Assembly (NCBI GenBank): GCA_039105265.1
Contig: JAPFFF010000020.1
Span: forward strand, 1,195,001-1,259,000
Reading direction: 5' to 3'
Length of the DNA: 64,000 bases
DNA from: Tritrichomonas musculus
Lineage: Eukaryota > Parabasalia > Tritrichomonadida > Tritrichomonadidae
Shown here: piece after piece, positions 9,690 to 21,089 of the stretch
Position numbering within the stretch: the stretch's first letter is position 1
Layout of the letters: each line of letters begins with the position of its first letter
The notes under the pieces: model-generated
Databases searched by the model: none
What the model saw: the letters and a program-made list of their open reading frames with translations, nothing else
Told to the model about the DNA's origin: nothing
Made by a program: the position numbers and the translations under genes

Positions 9690-12490
9690 CTCGCCTTAGG
9701 GTTTTGCTTTGATCGGTCATTTAGATAAAAGATCAACAATTTCTCGATGATTTGTTTCTCTTGCATAGTCAATGGCCGTTTTGTAAAAGAATTATTTCAA
9801 AATTCCATAAATCATTCAGTTTTTCAACATCATGAAAAAAGTTAGATTTGAATATAATGAATGTTTTGATTTAAAATGTTTTGAATGTTGATATCAATGC
9901 CTTCTTGGCTTATTAATAGTTCAACAATTTCTTTATGGCCTTCTTTTGCAGCATAAATCAACGCCATATAATTAAATGTTCCAGTTAAATTCCATAAATA
10001 ATTCAAGTTTGCAATATAATAAAAAAAGTTAGATTTGAATTTTATGAATGTTTTGATTTAAAATGTTTTGAATGTTGATATCAATGCCTTCTTGTCTTAG
10101 TAATAGTTCAACAATTTCTTTATGGCCTTTATATGCAGCCCAAATCAACGCCGTATCATTAAATGTTCCAGTTAAATTCCATAAATGATTCAAGTTTGCA
10201 ATATCATGAAAAAAGTTAGATTTGAATATAATGAATGTTTTGATTTAAAATGCCTTGAATGTTGATATCAATGCCTTCTTGTCTTATTAATAGTTCAACA
10301 ATTTCTTTATGGCCGTCTCTTGCAGCAAGAATCAACGCCGTATCATTAAATGTTCCAGTTAAATTCCATAAATAATTCAAGTTTGCAATATAATAAAAAA
10401 AGTTAGATTTGAATATAATGAATGTTTTGATTTATAATGCCTTGAATGTTGATATCAATGCCTTCTTGTCTTATTAATAGTTCAACAATTTCTTTATGGC
10501 CGTCTCTTGCAGCATAAATCAACGCCGTATAATTAAATGTTCCAGTTAAATTCCATAAATAATTCAAGTTTGCAATATAATAAAAAAAGTTAGATTTGAA
10601 TTCTATGAATGTTTTTATTTATAATGCCTTGAATGTTGATATCAATGCCTTCTTGGCTTATTAATAGTTCAACAATTTCTTTATGGCCTTTATATGCAGC
10701 AAGAATCAACGCCGTATAATTAAATGTTCCAGTTAAATTCCATAAATAATTCAAGTTTGCAATATCATGAAAAAAAGTTAGATTTGAATTTTATGAATGT
10801 TTTGATTTATAATGCCTTTAATGTTGATATCAATGCCTTCTTGGCTTATTAATAGTTCAACAATTTCTTTATGGCCTTTATATGCAGCAAGAATCAACGC
10901 CGTATTATTAAATGTTCCAGTTAAATTCCATAAATAATTCAAGTTTGCAATATCATGAAAAAAAGTTAGATTTGAATTTTATGAATGTTTTTATTTAAAA
11001 TGTCTTGAATGTTAATATCAATGCCTTCTTGTCTTATTAATAGTTCAACAATTTCTTTATGGCCGTCTCTTGCAGCATAAATCAACGCCGTATAATTAAA
11101 TGTTCCAGTTAAATTCCATAAATAATTCAAGTTTGCAATATAATAAAAAAAGTTAGATTTGAATTCTATGAATGTTTTTATTTATAATGCCTTGAATGTT
11201 GATATCAATGCCTTCTTGGCTTATTAATAGTTCAACAATTTCTTTATGGCCTTCTTTTGCAGCAAGAATCAACACCGTATCATTAAATGTTCCAGTTAAA
11301 TTCCATAAATAATTCAAGTTTGCAATATAATAAAAAAGTTAGATTTGAATTCTATGAATGTTTTGATTTAAAATGTTTTGAATGTTGATATCAATGCCTT
11401 CTTGTCTTAGTAATAGTTCAACAATTTCTTTATGGCCGTCTCTTGCAGCATAAATCAACGCCGTATTATTAAATGTTCCAGTTAAATTCCATAAATAATT
11501 CAAGTTTGCAATATCATGAAAAAAAGTTAGATTTGAATTTTATGAATGTTTTTATTTAAAATGTCTTGAATGTTGATATCAATGCCTTCTTGTCTTATTA
11601 ATAGTTCAACAATTTCTTTATGGCCTTTATATGCAGCAAGAATCAACGCCGTATAATTAAATGTTCGAGTTAAATTCCATAAATAATTCAAGTTTGCAAT
11701 ATAATAAAAAAAGTTAGATTTGAATATCATGAATGTTTTGATTTATAATGCCTTGAATGTTGATATCAATGCCTTCTTGGCTTATTAATAGTTCAACAAT
11801 TTCTTTATGGCCGTCTCTTGCAGCATAAATCAACGCCGTATTATTAAATGTTCCAGTTAAATTCCATAAATAATTCAAGTTTGCAATATAATAAAAAAAG
11901 TTAGATTTGAATTTTATGAATGTTTTTATTTAAAATGTCTTGAATGTTGATATCAATGCCTTCTTGTCTTAGTAATAGTTCAACAATTTCTTTATGGCCT
12001 TCTTTTGCAGCAAGAATCAACGCCGTATCATTAAATGTTCCAGTTAAATTCCATAAATAATTCAAGTTTGCAATATAATAAAAAAAGTTAGATTTGAATA
12101 TAATGAATGTTTTGATTTATAATGCCTTGAATGTTGATATCAATGCCTTCTTGGCTTATTAATAGTTCAACAATTTCTTTATGGCCCTTTTCTGCAGCAA
12201 GAATCAACGCCGTATAATTAAATGTTCCAGTTAAATTCCATAAATAATTCAAGTTTGTAATATAATAAAAAAAGTTAGATTTGAATTCTATGAATGTTTT
12301 GATTTAAAATGTTTTGAATGTTGATATCAATGCCTTCTTGTCTTATTAATAGTTCAACAATTTCTTTATGGCCGTCTCTTGCAGCAAGAATCAACGCCGT
12401 ATAATTAAATGTTCCAGTTAAATTCCATAAATAATTCAAGTTTGCAATATAATAAAAAAAGTTAGATTTGAATATAATGAATGTTTTTTG
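9690..12490 (-). repeat. Ankyrin cassette array, 14 units of about 187 bp plus terminal repeat
   Basis: The motif ATATCAATGC recurs at 9,891, 10,078, 10,265, 10,452, 10,639, 10,827 and on to about 12,323, a 187-188 bp period. Each unit encodes one 33-residue ankyrin repeat on the minus strand (TALILAA...GHKEIVELLIRQEGIDINIQ) plus a ~29-residue spacer (SNFFYYIANLNYLWNLT). Because 187 is not a multiple of three, successive repeats fall in different frames and each frame ends in TAA within the spacer. The spacer contains no GT or AG on the coding strand. The array lies just downstream of the DUF3447 gene at 12,493-13,671 and ends with the terminal repeat TAIDYARETNHREIVDLLSK. Confidence 0.85.
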
Positions 12491-12492
12491 TT

Positions 12493-13671
12493 TTAAAATG
12501 TTATTTGAATGATTGATGTTTTAATTGCTGCATTTATGTCAATGGTTCCCTCAATCAAACAAAGTTTCACAAGTGTGTAATAGTCAAATTCACATAAATA
12601 AAAAAACATGTTTTTGTATTTCATGTTTGTTGGGAAAAAACAATAATTGTGAGATTTAGTTGCATATCGATAAAGATTGTCATAATAGTTGTTTTCAATG
12701 TCATTTTGGAGATATTCTTCGTTCATTATATTGTCAATGAGGTAGTTCGAAATATCGTTGTGATGACATTTAATCGATTCTTTAAGAATTTTTCCATATT
12801 TGTTTTCTGGTGGTGGAACATGATTGTCTTCAAGATATCTGATCAGTTCTGCATTACAACTGTGAATACCATAAATCCACATCGATGATGTCAGTTCAAC
12901 TCCTTTCTTTTCAATGTATTTGATGATGTCATTCGAGCCATAAAATGATGCATATTCAATCAGTTTAATACCAGATTTATCTGTCAAAAGTCGATTTGTT
13001 TCAAAAATTGATTTTTTAATGCAAATTTCGAGTGACAAATTTCTTTGTTCTGTAAATCTGATAAATTCTTGAATTTCGTTATTTCGAATCTGTTCACACA
13101 AATAATCATCATTCAATCCTTCTCGTCGTTTTTCATAGAAATTGGTTTCAATTTCTTTGTTCATCACTTCAATAAATTTATTGTCTTTTAATGATTTATT
13201 CTTCCTCCCGTATTTTTCAATGTTTTCTTCTGTGACAAACCGTTTGATTTCTGGTTGAAAATATTCACAATAGTTCTCTTCGACATATTCTGAACTCGTA
13301 ATTATTGAAAAAATGTGTTCATCAATTATCATCATTTTTTCTTCAAGAAGAAAGAGAAGGATTCGCTTGTTATCTTTGAAAATGTTGAATATTTCTGAAT
13401 TTGAAAAATATTTTTGGAGACCTTGTTTGAATTGTCTTAAAACTCGCTCAACTTTAGAAATAAAATTCGGAGAACGATAATGATTGTTCACAATGCTGTT
13501 TATTAATCGTAATAATGCGTTAAATTCATTTTCGTCATTAATTATTTGTTGAGTCGAGACAAGATTAATGAAATTTTCATATTTGTCGTCACCATCTGAT
13601 TCTTCTTCAAGGAATTCCAGAAGGGAATTTTGAATACTTTTCATTTTTTCAACAAATGTTTCAAAACTCAT
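12493..13671 (-). CDS. DUF3447-family protein (ankyrin-like)
   Basis: About 392 residues from the ATG at 13,669-13,671 (MSFETFVEKMKSIQNSLLEF). The frame is open further upstream, but homology with the paralogue at 18,961-20,139 starts at this Met. The N-terminal half is helical and charged. The DUF3447/ankyrin-like part follows: IEYASFYGSNDIIKYIEKKG, SSMWIYGIHSCNAELIRYLE, SIKCHHNDISNYLI and YCFFPTNMKYKNMFFYLCEF. The frame stops right after DINAAIKTS..., where the ankyrin cassette array begins. No signal peptide or membrane helix; probably a cytoplasmic interaction protein of unknown role. Very close in sequence to the paralogue, which suggests recent duplication or gene conversion. Confidence 0.8.
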   Translation of the reverse strand: MSFETFVEKMKSIQNSLLEFLEEESDGDDKYENFINLVSTQQIINDENEFNALLRLINSIVNNHYRSPNFISKVERVLRQFKQGLQKYFSNSEIFNIFKDNKRILLFLLEEKMMIIDEHIFSIITSSEYVEENYCEYFQPEIKRFVTEENIEKYGRKNKSLKDNKFIEVMNKEIETNFYEKRREGLNDDYLCEQIRNNEIQEFIRFTEQRNLSLEICIKKSIFETNRLLTDKSGIKLIEYASFYGSNDIIKYIEKKGVELTSSMWIYGIHSCNAELIRYLEDNHVPPPENKYGKILKESIKCHHNDISNYLIDNIMNEEYLQNDIENNYYDNLYRYATKSHNYCFFPTNMKYKNMFFYLCEFDYYTLVKLCLIEGTIDINAAIKTSIIQITF

Positions 13672-13714
13672 TTTTATATAAAAGTATTGAAATGTGATAT
13701 AAAAATGATAAAAT

Positions 13715-13732
13715 ATGAAATGTGATATGAAA
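13715..13732 (-). promoter_or_regulatory. Inr-like promoter motif shared by two DUF3447 genes
   Basis: The minus strand reads TTTCATATCACATTTCAT 44 bases upstream of the ATG. The same 18 bases lie 30 bases upstream of the paralogue at 20,139. TCACATTTCAT resembles the trichomonad initiator (TCA+1YW...TCATT). A second TCACATTTCA copy lies closer to the start at about 13,687-13,696. Confidence 0.5.
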
Positions 13733-13955
13733 ATAATTTCAATCAATTTATCAAATTTGTTAATGTCAAATTCAATAATATTCAAGCGAATGAAATTGGC
13801 TATTTTAAAACCAAAAATTGTGGGTTTGAGGGGAAAAAAACGATTATAAAGTTGAATTTTTTTGAATAGAAAATTCTGCAAAAGTTCGGGGAAAAATATA
13901 CAGATTATTTTAAAAAAAGAAAAATAGCGAGCTAGGTTCCCATGAATCAGAATCA

Positions 13956-14374
13956 TTGACTAATTTTGAGCGATGTCTAAGACTTTGTGAACCAGGTGAC
14001 TCACTTGGGTTTCATAATATATGTATTCTCTATGAGCGAGGAGAAGAAATTGAACAGAAATATTCAAAAGCAATTGAATGTTATGAAAAAGCAGCTCAAT
14101 TAGGATGCCATAATGCTTTATTTGATTTAGCAATTTTATATGAAGAATGAAACGGTGTTGAACAGAATTATTCAAAATCAATTGAATGTTTACAAGGCCA
14201 TGAATGTTCGATATATCAATTGGGTGAATATTATTTCAATGGTGATTTTGTATCACAGAATTACACAAAAGCAATTGAATGCATTAAACAATTGGAAGAA
14301 AAAGGAAATATTGATCCCATCAGGTATTTAGCTTATCTCAATTTGGGCGAAATGTGTTATAAAGGCTTGGATTG
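13956..14374 (+). pseudogene. Sel1-repeat gene fragment
   Basis: Plus-strand Sel1-like repeats: GFHNICILYERGEEIEQKYS, KAIECYEKAAQLGCHNALFD, LAILYEE, then a TGA at about 14,148 where Gly is expected (EE-stop-NGVEQNYSK), and then more repeat (YQLGEYYFNGDFVSQNYTKA) after a frame change. There is no ATG at the 5' side, and the 3' side is cut at about 14,374, where ankyrin cassette sequence of the opposite strand begins. A dead fragment sandwiched between two DUF3447 loci. Confidence 0.7.
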
Positions 14375-15895
14375 ACATTAATTCCTTCTACTCGTAATAA
14401 TAGTTGAACAATTTCTTTATGGAATTTTTCAGTAGCATAAATCAACGCCGTATTATTAATTGTTCCAGTTAAATTCCATAAATAATTCAGATTTTCAAAT
14501 ATAATTAAAAATATTAGATTTGAATTTTATAAATGTTTTTAATTTAAAATGTCTTGAATGTTGATATCAATGCCTTCTTGTCTTATAAATAGTTCAACAA
14601 TTTCTTTATAGCCATTACTTTCAGCATAAATCAATGACGTAGAATTAAATGTTCGAGTTAAATTCCATAAATAATTCAAGTTTTCAAATGCATGAAAAAA
14701 GTTAGATTATAATTTTATGAATGCTTTTAATTTAAAATGCTTTTTAAATGATTGATGTTTTAACTATTGAATTTATGTCAATGGCTAATTCTGTTAAATA
14801 AAGTGTTGCAAGTGTGTAATAATCAAATTCACATAAATAATGAACATGTTTTTGTATTTCATGTCTGTTGGGAAAAAACAATAATTGAAAGATTCAACTG
14901 CATATCGATAAAGATTGTCATAATAGTTGTTTTCAATGTCTTTCTGGAGATCTTCTTCTTTCATTAAATACTCAATGATGTACTTTGAAACATCGTTGTG
15001 ATGACATTTAATCGATTCTTTAAGAATTTTTCCATATTTATTTTCTGGTGGTGAAACATGATTATCTTCAAGATATTTAATCAGTTCTGAATTACAACTG
15101 TGAATAGCATAGATCCACATCGATGACGTCAGTTCAACTTCACCATTAAAATGCATGTATCGGATGATATCATTAGAGCCATAAAATGACGCATATTCAA
15201 TCAAATTAATAGATTCATTGTCAATCAAAAATTGATTCGTTTCAAAGATAGATTTTATAATATAACTTTCAAGTGAAATATTGTTTCAGTTGACATAAAC
15301 TCCAAATTCTTTCACTTGATTATTTCGAATCAGCTCACATAAATAGCTGTCACTTTCTCCTTCTTTCCTTTTATCATAGAATTCCTCTGAAATTTCTTTA
15401 TTCAATTTATCAAGAAATTCGTCTTCTTGTAAATTCGTGGTTTTATTTCGATATTTTTGAATGAATTCTTTTGTGAGAAACGGTTTGATTTCTGGCAGAA
15501 AATATTCCCTGTAATTCTTTCTATCAAATTCATAACTAGTGATTCGTGAAACAATGTATTCATCAATTATAATTACTCGTCCTTCAATAAGAAATAGAAG
15601 GATTCGCTTGTTATTTTTGAAAATTTCGAATATTTCTGAATTTGTAAAATATTTTTGGAGATCTTGTTTCATTTGTCCTAAAATTGGCTCAACCTAAAAA
15701 AAAAAAAAAAAAAAAATTTGGAATACGTTGATGATTGTTTCCGATGGCATTTATTAGTTGTAATAATGATTTAAATTTATATTTATCTTCTGTTAGCTGA
15801 TATTCACTGACAAGCTTAAAAAAATTAAGAATATAAAAACTTTTTCTTTTAAAAATATTTATATTTCCACTTTTTGAGAACACAATAAACTCCAT
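14375..15895 (-). pseudogene. Third DUF3447-family locus, multiply broken, with two ankyrin cassettes
   Basis: Read leftward from 15,895: a segment with FKSLLQLINAIGNNHQRIPN, a poly-A/T run at 15,697-15,716 that disrupts the frame, then QDLQKYFTNSEIFEIFKNNK through FGVYVN and a stop near 15,286. It continues SLESYIIKSIFETNQFLIDN...YCFFPTDMKYKNMF, where a one-base loss (about 14,840) shifts the frame. Downstream (14,375-14,720) are two diverged ankyrin units. The N-terminal Met region seen in the intact paralogues is lacking. Confidence 0.75.
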
Positions 15896-15910
15896 TTGAA
15901 AAATAGCAAA

Positions 15911-16641
15911 ATGGAATCAAGCAATTTCTCATTTACACTGAGTTTAGAAAACATACAAAGGATATCATTCAGCAGATATGATAAAGATTTTACATTCATC
16001 GATAAGAAACGAGTCGTTTTGTTGCAGACCTTGTTTCTCCAAAGATTATGAACTATCATTATCAAGATGAAAGCATAAATGACTACATATTAAATATTTA
16101 CAAACAAGGAGAGAGTAATACAGAGCCAGATTACTTTACAGAATTTCTTAATTTTGTCACCTTTAAATCAGTTGATATTGATGAAAAACGATTGAATGCA
16201 TTCAGTTAATACTTCCTACAATTATGGAATTTGGAAGAGTACTTCAAACTTCAGCCCTATTTTTTTTTTTTTTTTTTTGATAATCTGACCACATCAAATG
16301 TTGTCAGCCGTTTGAACATCATCAGCCAAAAAGCACATTTAACCGATTTTTCACCAGTGAAGAAGATGATTGACTTTTGTTCTGAACATTTCGATGAAAT
16401 TCCTCAATACGAACTTTTTGAGACTGAAATGACGACGATAGAAGAAATCATCAAGAATGAGAAACTGAAACTTGAATCAGAAGACAGTCTTGTTGAATTT
16501 TTGATTGAACTTTATGAGAGAAAGAAAGAAAGCGCCTTTTCATTTGAGTACGCTTATTTCAATGAAATTTCAAAAGAAACGATTGAAAAGTTTGTTGATG
16601 CATTCAGCATTGAAGACATGACAAGTGGTGTGTGGAAATAG
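15911..16641 (+). pseudogene. BTB/BACK-like gene fragment, disrupted
   Basis: Starts at an ATG (15,911) with SSNFSFTLSLENIQRISFSR. The frame shifts near 16,045, continues IMNYHYQDESINDYILNIYK and FLNFVTFKSVDIDEKRLNAF, meets a TAA near 16,207 and a run of 18 Ts at 16,260. It then runs open as LNIISQKAHLTDFSPVKKMI and LVEFLIELYERKKESAFSFE to a stop at 16,641. The order resembles trichomonad proteins with a BTB-like start and a BACK-like helical region (from memory). The usual C-terminal F5/8C-type part is missing. Confidence 0.5.
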
Positions 16642-17099
16642 ATCAGCGTGAAACTTACAGAATCAAATAAAAGAAGATATGCAAATCAAAAAACAACGAA
16701 TAAAACAAAAACCTCTGCTTTTTTGTTTTTATGAAAATATATATATATATATATATATATTTTAATAATAAATTTGGAAATATATTCCAATGTAGAATAA
16801 AATATAATTTAGGACTATCTTTAAATACTGAACGAATAAAAAGATAAATATTATTATTTTTTACATAACATAAAAATCAATGTTCTCTCCTACATGATAG
16901 ATTTATATATGTGATCAATATCATTATTTTCTTTCTAATGAAAGAAAAACGAAAAAAAATATGATTATTATTATTAATACGATATATGTTTATGGCCATG
17001 AGGTTTTTATGCGTTATATACTTATTAAAAAATTAAAATATAATTTTGATTATAATGTAGTAATTAATTTTTATTAATCATTAAGACTTCAATTACTCG
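16642..17099. other. Intergenic stretch with TA microsatellite
   Basis: Includes (TA)n at about 16,738-16,760 and AT-rich sequence. The last part (17,030-17,099) matches the 3' flank found beside the terminal ankyrin repeat in the other loci. No gene is supported. Confidence 0.5.
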
Positions 17100-18960
17100 C
17101 CTTAAGGTTTTGCTTTGATCGGTCCTTTTGATAAAAGATCAACAATTTCTCGATGATTTTCTTTTCTTGCAAAGTCAATGGCCGTTTTGTAAAAAAAAAT
17201 ATTTCAAAATTCCATAAATCATTCAATTTTTCAATATCATGAAAAAAGTTAGATTTGAATATAATGAATGTTTTTGATTTAAAATGTTTTGAATATTGAT
17301 ATCAATGCCTTCTTGTCTTATTAATAGTTCAACAATTTCTTTATGGCCTTCTTTTGCAGCAAGAATCAACGCCGTATCATTAAATGTTCGAGTTAAATTC
17401 CATAAATAATTCAAGTTTGCAATATCATGAAAAAAGTTAGATTTGAATTTTATGAATGTTTTGATTTAAAATGTTTTGAATGTTGATATCAATGCCTTCT
17501 TGTCTTATTAATAGTTCAACAATTTCTTTATAGCCATCTCTTGAGGCATAAATCAATGCCGTATTATTAAATGTTCGAGTTAAATTCCATAAATCATTCA
17601 ATTTTTCAATATCATGAAAAAAGTTAGATTTGAATATTATGAATGTTTTGATTTAAAATGTCTTGAATGTTGATATCAATGCCTTCTTGTCTTATTAATA
17701 GTTCAACAATTTCTTTATGGCCATTACGTGCAGCATAAATCAATGCCGTAGAATTAAATGTTCGAGTTAAATTCCATAAATAATTCGAGTTTTCAATCCA
17801 ATGAAAAAGTTAGATTTGAATTTCATGAAGGTTTTGATTTAAAATGTTTTGAATGTTGATATCAATGCCTTCTTGTCTTATTAATAGTTCAACAATTTCT
17901 TTATGGCCGTCTTTTGCAGCATAAATCAATGCCGTAGAATTAAATGTTCGAGTTAAATTCCATAAATAATTCGAGTTTTCAATCCAATGAAAAAGTTAGA
18001 TTTGAATATAATGAATGTTTTGATTTAAAATGTCTTGAATATTGATATCAATACCTTCTTGTCTTATTAAGAGTTTAACAATTTCTTTATGGCCTTTTAG
18101 CACAGCAAGAATCAACGCCGTATAATTAAATGTTCCAGTTAAATTTTATAAATAATTCAAGTTTGCAATATAATAAAAAAAATTAGATTTGAATTTTATG
18201 AATGTTTTGATTTAAAATGTCTTGAATGTTGATATCAATGCCTTCTTGTCTTATTAATAGTTCAACAATTTCTTTATGGCCGTCTCTTGCAGCATAAATC
18301 AACGCCATATCATTAAATGTTCGAGTTAAATTCCATAAATCATTCAATTTTTCAATATCATGAAAAAAGTTAGATTTGAATATAATGAATGTTTTGATTT
18401 AAAATGTTTTGAATGTTGATATCAATGCCTTCTTGTCTTATTAATAGTTCAACAATTTCTTTATGGCCTCTTATGGCAGCATAAATCAATGCCGTAGAAT
18501 TAAATGTTCGAGTTAAATTCCATAAATATTTCAAGTTTTCAATTGAATGAAAAAAGTTAGATTTGAATATTATGAATGTTTTGATTTATAATGCCTTGAA
18601 TGTTGATATCAATGCCTTCTTGTCTTATTAATAGTACAACAATTTCTTTATGGCCTCTTATGGCAGCATAAATCAATGCCGTAGAATTAAATGTTCGAGT
18701 TAAATTCCATAAATCATTCAATTTTTCAATATCATGAAAAAAGTTAGATTTGAATATAATGAATGTTTTGATTTAAAATGTTTTGAATGTTGATATCAAT
18801 ACCTTCTTGTCTTATTAATAGTTCAACAATTTCTTTATGGCCTCTTATGGCAGCATAAATCAATGCCGTAGAATTAAATGTTCCAGTTAAATTCCATCAA
18901 TAATTCAAGTTTGCAATATCATGAAAAAAGTTAGATTTGAATTTTATGAATGTTTTTGTT
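17100..18960 (-). repeat. Ankyrin cassette array, 9 units plus terminal repeat
   Basis: Same organisation as at 9,690-12,490: about nine ~187-bp units (motif at about 17,299, 17,486, 17,672, 17,858, 18,045, 18,232, 18,418, 18,605 and 18,791), then the terminal repeat near 17,110-17,190. The units vary mainly in the residues before GHKEIVELL (for example lysine-rich versus IRG-type) and in RTFN versus GTFN. Spacers again hold stops and lack GT and AG. It lies immediately downstream of the DUF3447 gene at 18,961-20,139. Confidence 0.85.
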
Positions 18961-20139
18961 TTAAAATGTTATTTGAATGATTGATGTTTTAATTGCTGCA
19001 TTTATGTCAATGGTTCCATCAATCAAATAAAGTTTCACAAGTGTGTAATAGTCAAATTCACATAAATAAAAAAACATGTTTTTGTATTTCATGTTTGTTG
19101 GGAAAAAACAATAATTGTAAGATTCAGTTGCATAACGATAAAGATTATGATAAAATTCATTTTCAATGTTATTTTGGAGATATTCTTCGTTCATTATATT
19201 GTCAATGAGGTAGTTCGAAATATCGTTGTGATGACATTTAATCGATTCTTCAAGAATTCTTTCATAATCATTATCTGGTGGTGAAACATGATTGTCTTCA
19301 AGATATCTGATCAGTTCTGCATTACAACTGTGAATACCATAAATCCACATCGATGATGTCAGTTCAACTCCTTTCTTTTCAATGTATTTGATGATGTCAT
19401 TCGAGCCATAAAACGATGCATATTCAATCAGTTTAATACCAGATTTATCTGTCAAAAGTCGATTTGTTTCAAAAATTGATTTTTTAATGCAAATTTCGAG
19501 TGACAAATTTCTTTGTTCTGTAAATCTGATAAATTCTTGAATTTCGTTATTTCGAATCTGTTCACACAAATAATCATCATTCAATCCTTCTCGTCGTTTT
19601 TCATAGAAATTGGTTTCAATTTCTTTGTTCATCACTTCAATAAATTTATTGTCTTTTAATGATTTATTCTTCCTCCCGTATTTTTCAATGTTTTCTTTTG
19701 TGAGAAACCGTTTGATTTCTGGTTGAAAATATTCACAATAGTTTTTTTGGACATATTCTGAACTAGTAATTATTGAAAAAATGTGTTCATCAATTATCAT
19801 CATTTTTTCTTCAAGAAGAAAGAGAAGGATTCGCTTGTTATCTTTGAAAATGTTGAATATTTCTGAATTTGGAAAATATTTTTGGAGACCTTGTTTGAAT
19901 TGTCTTAAAACTCGCTCAACTTTAGAAATAAAATTACGATCACGATGATGATTGTTCACAATGCTCATTATTAATTGTAATAATGCTTTGAATTCATCTT
20001 TTTCATTAATTATTTGTTGAGTCGAGACAAGATTAATGAAATTGTCATATTTGTCTTCTCCATCTGATTCTTCCTCAAGGAATTCCAGAAGGGAACTTTG
20101 AATACTTTTCATTTTGTCAACAAATGCTTCAGAACTCAT
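18961..20139 (-). CDS. DUF3447-family protein (ankyrin-like), paralogue
   Basis: About 392 residues from the ATG at 20,137-20,139 (MSSEAFVDKMKSIQSSLLEF). It aligns end to end with the protein of 12,493-13,671 and differs mainly in the first 120 residues (NHHRDRNFIS versus NHYRSPNFIS) and near SPPDNDYERILEES. The central part is almost identical, which suggests gene conversion. Same domain order and the same end (DINAAIKTS...) directly before an ankyrin array. No defects seen. Confidence 0.8.
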   Translation of the reverse strand: MSSEAFVDKMKSIQSSLLEFLEEESDGEDKYDNFINLVSTQQIINEKDEFKALLQLIMSIVNNHHRDRNFISKVERVLRQFKQGLQKYFPNSEIFNIFKDNKRILLFLLEEKMMIIDEHIFSIITSSEYVQKNYCEYFQPEIKRFLTKENIEKYGRKNKSLKDNKFIEVMNKEIETNFYEKRREGLNDDYLCEQIRNNEIQEFIRFTEQRNLSLEICIKKSIFETNRLLTDKSGIKLIEYASFYGSNDIIKYIEKKGVELTSSMWIYGIHSCNAELIRYLEDNHVSPPDNDYERILEESIKCHHNDISNYLIDNIMNEEYLQNNIENEFYHNLYRYATESYNYCFFPTNMKYKNMFFYLCEFDYYTLVKLYLIDGTIDINAAIKTSIIQITF

Positions 20140-20168
20140 TTTTACAAAATAAAATTTTGTCAAAATTA

Positions 20169-20186
20169 ATGAAATGTGATATGAAA
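20169..20186 (-). promoter_or_regulatory. Inr-like promoter motif
   Basis: Minus strand TTTCATATCACATTTCAT, 30 bases upstream of the ATG at 20,139. Identical to the motif upstream of 13,671 although the sequences around it differ, which supports a regulatory role. Confidence 0.5.
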
Positions 20187-20239
20187 TATTACATAAAGTT
20201 TTTTTATCAGAAAAAATAATTTGTAAACCATTCATTCAT

Positions 20240-21089
20240 TTATAATTTTATATATATATATTTCAATTTATCCATTACAAAAATAGTATTATATATATTT
20301 ATTTTTTATAAAATATTAAATCATGTTTACAAATAAATATAAATGAAAGCATTCCATTATCAATTTCAATGAGTATATCTCAAAAAGTCCTGTTGAATTT
20401 AAGGAAAATGTTAATTTTAATATAATCATACGAACAAAATCAATTTTTAACTAATTTTCAAGAGAATAATATGATGATATCGATTTTATAAATTTTAATA
20501 TTTTGTGTTAAAACCCAAACAATACAATTAGTCTCATGATATAAAATGTATTTTAGGGCGATTTCTTCTACCAAATAGGTTTAAGCCTTTTTTTCCTCTT
20601 TTTTTCATAAAAAATTCTTCAAATTTTATTAAATACGAATGGAACAAATATTAAGATGATTTATTCATGAATACTCATTTTTTATATAAAACATTTCTAA
20701 ATTTATTTTTTCAAAAATTAAATTTAAACAATTGGTGTGAAATAAGCATTTGAAAATAGAAAATGTGAATGATTTTGAGCTCTTTTATTGCATTGCTTTA
20801 ATTGATTATTAGATTCTCATTTTTTTAAAAAGAACCCTCATATATATAAGAATTAAATCACTCTTTAAAATTTGATTATATGCTTTTCTTTTGTATGAGT
20901 TTAATGATGCTTTTGATATAATATTTTGATAAATTTCAGGCTAGATAAGAATTGAAACTTTTTTTTTTTATAACTTCAGAATTTTCAATTATTCGTAAGT
21001 ATTACTTCTAAGAATGGAATTACTTTGATTCAAAATTGATTTGTAAAAAAATGTCAAAACTTCTTAATAATCTAGTAATCACTCTTATG
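20240..21089. other. Intergenic stretch, nothing recognised
   Basis: AT-rich with TA runs near 20,250 and several T-runs. No frame gives a recognisable protein. A 28-base stretch near 20,988-21,015 (AATTATTCGTAAGTATTACT and on) recurs at about 22,360-22,390. Confidence 0.45.

Noticed and set aside
9690-12490. Reading the ankyrin spacers as ordinary introns
   Set aside because: The coding strand of the spacer has no GT and no AG, so GT-AG splicing is not possible.
9690-12490. Programmed +1 frameshifting at every ankyrin junction
   Set aside because: Frames would fit (+1 per unit), but fourteen successive events are implausible and no known slippery site is seen.
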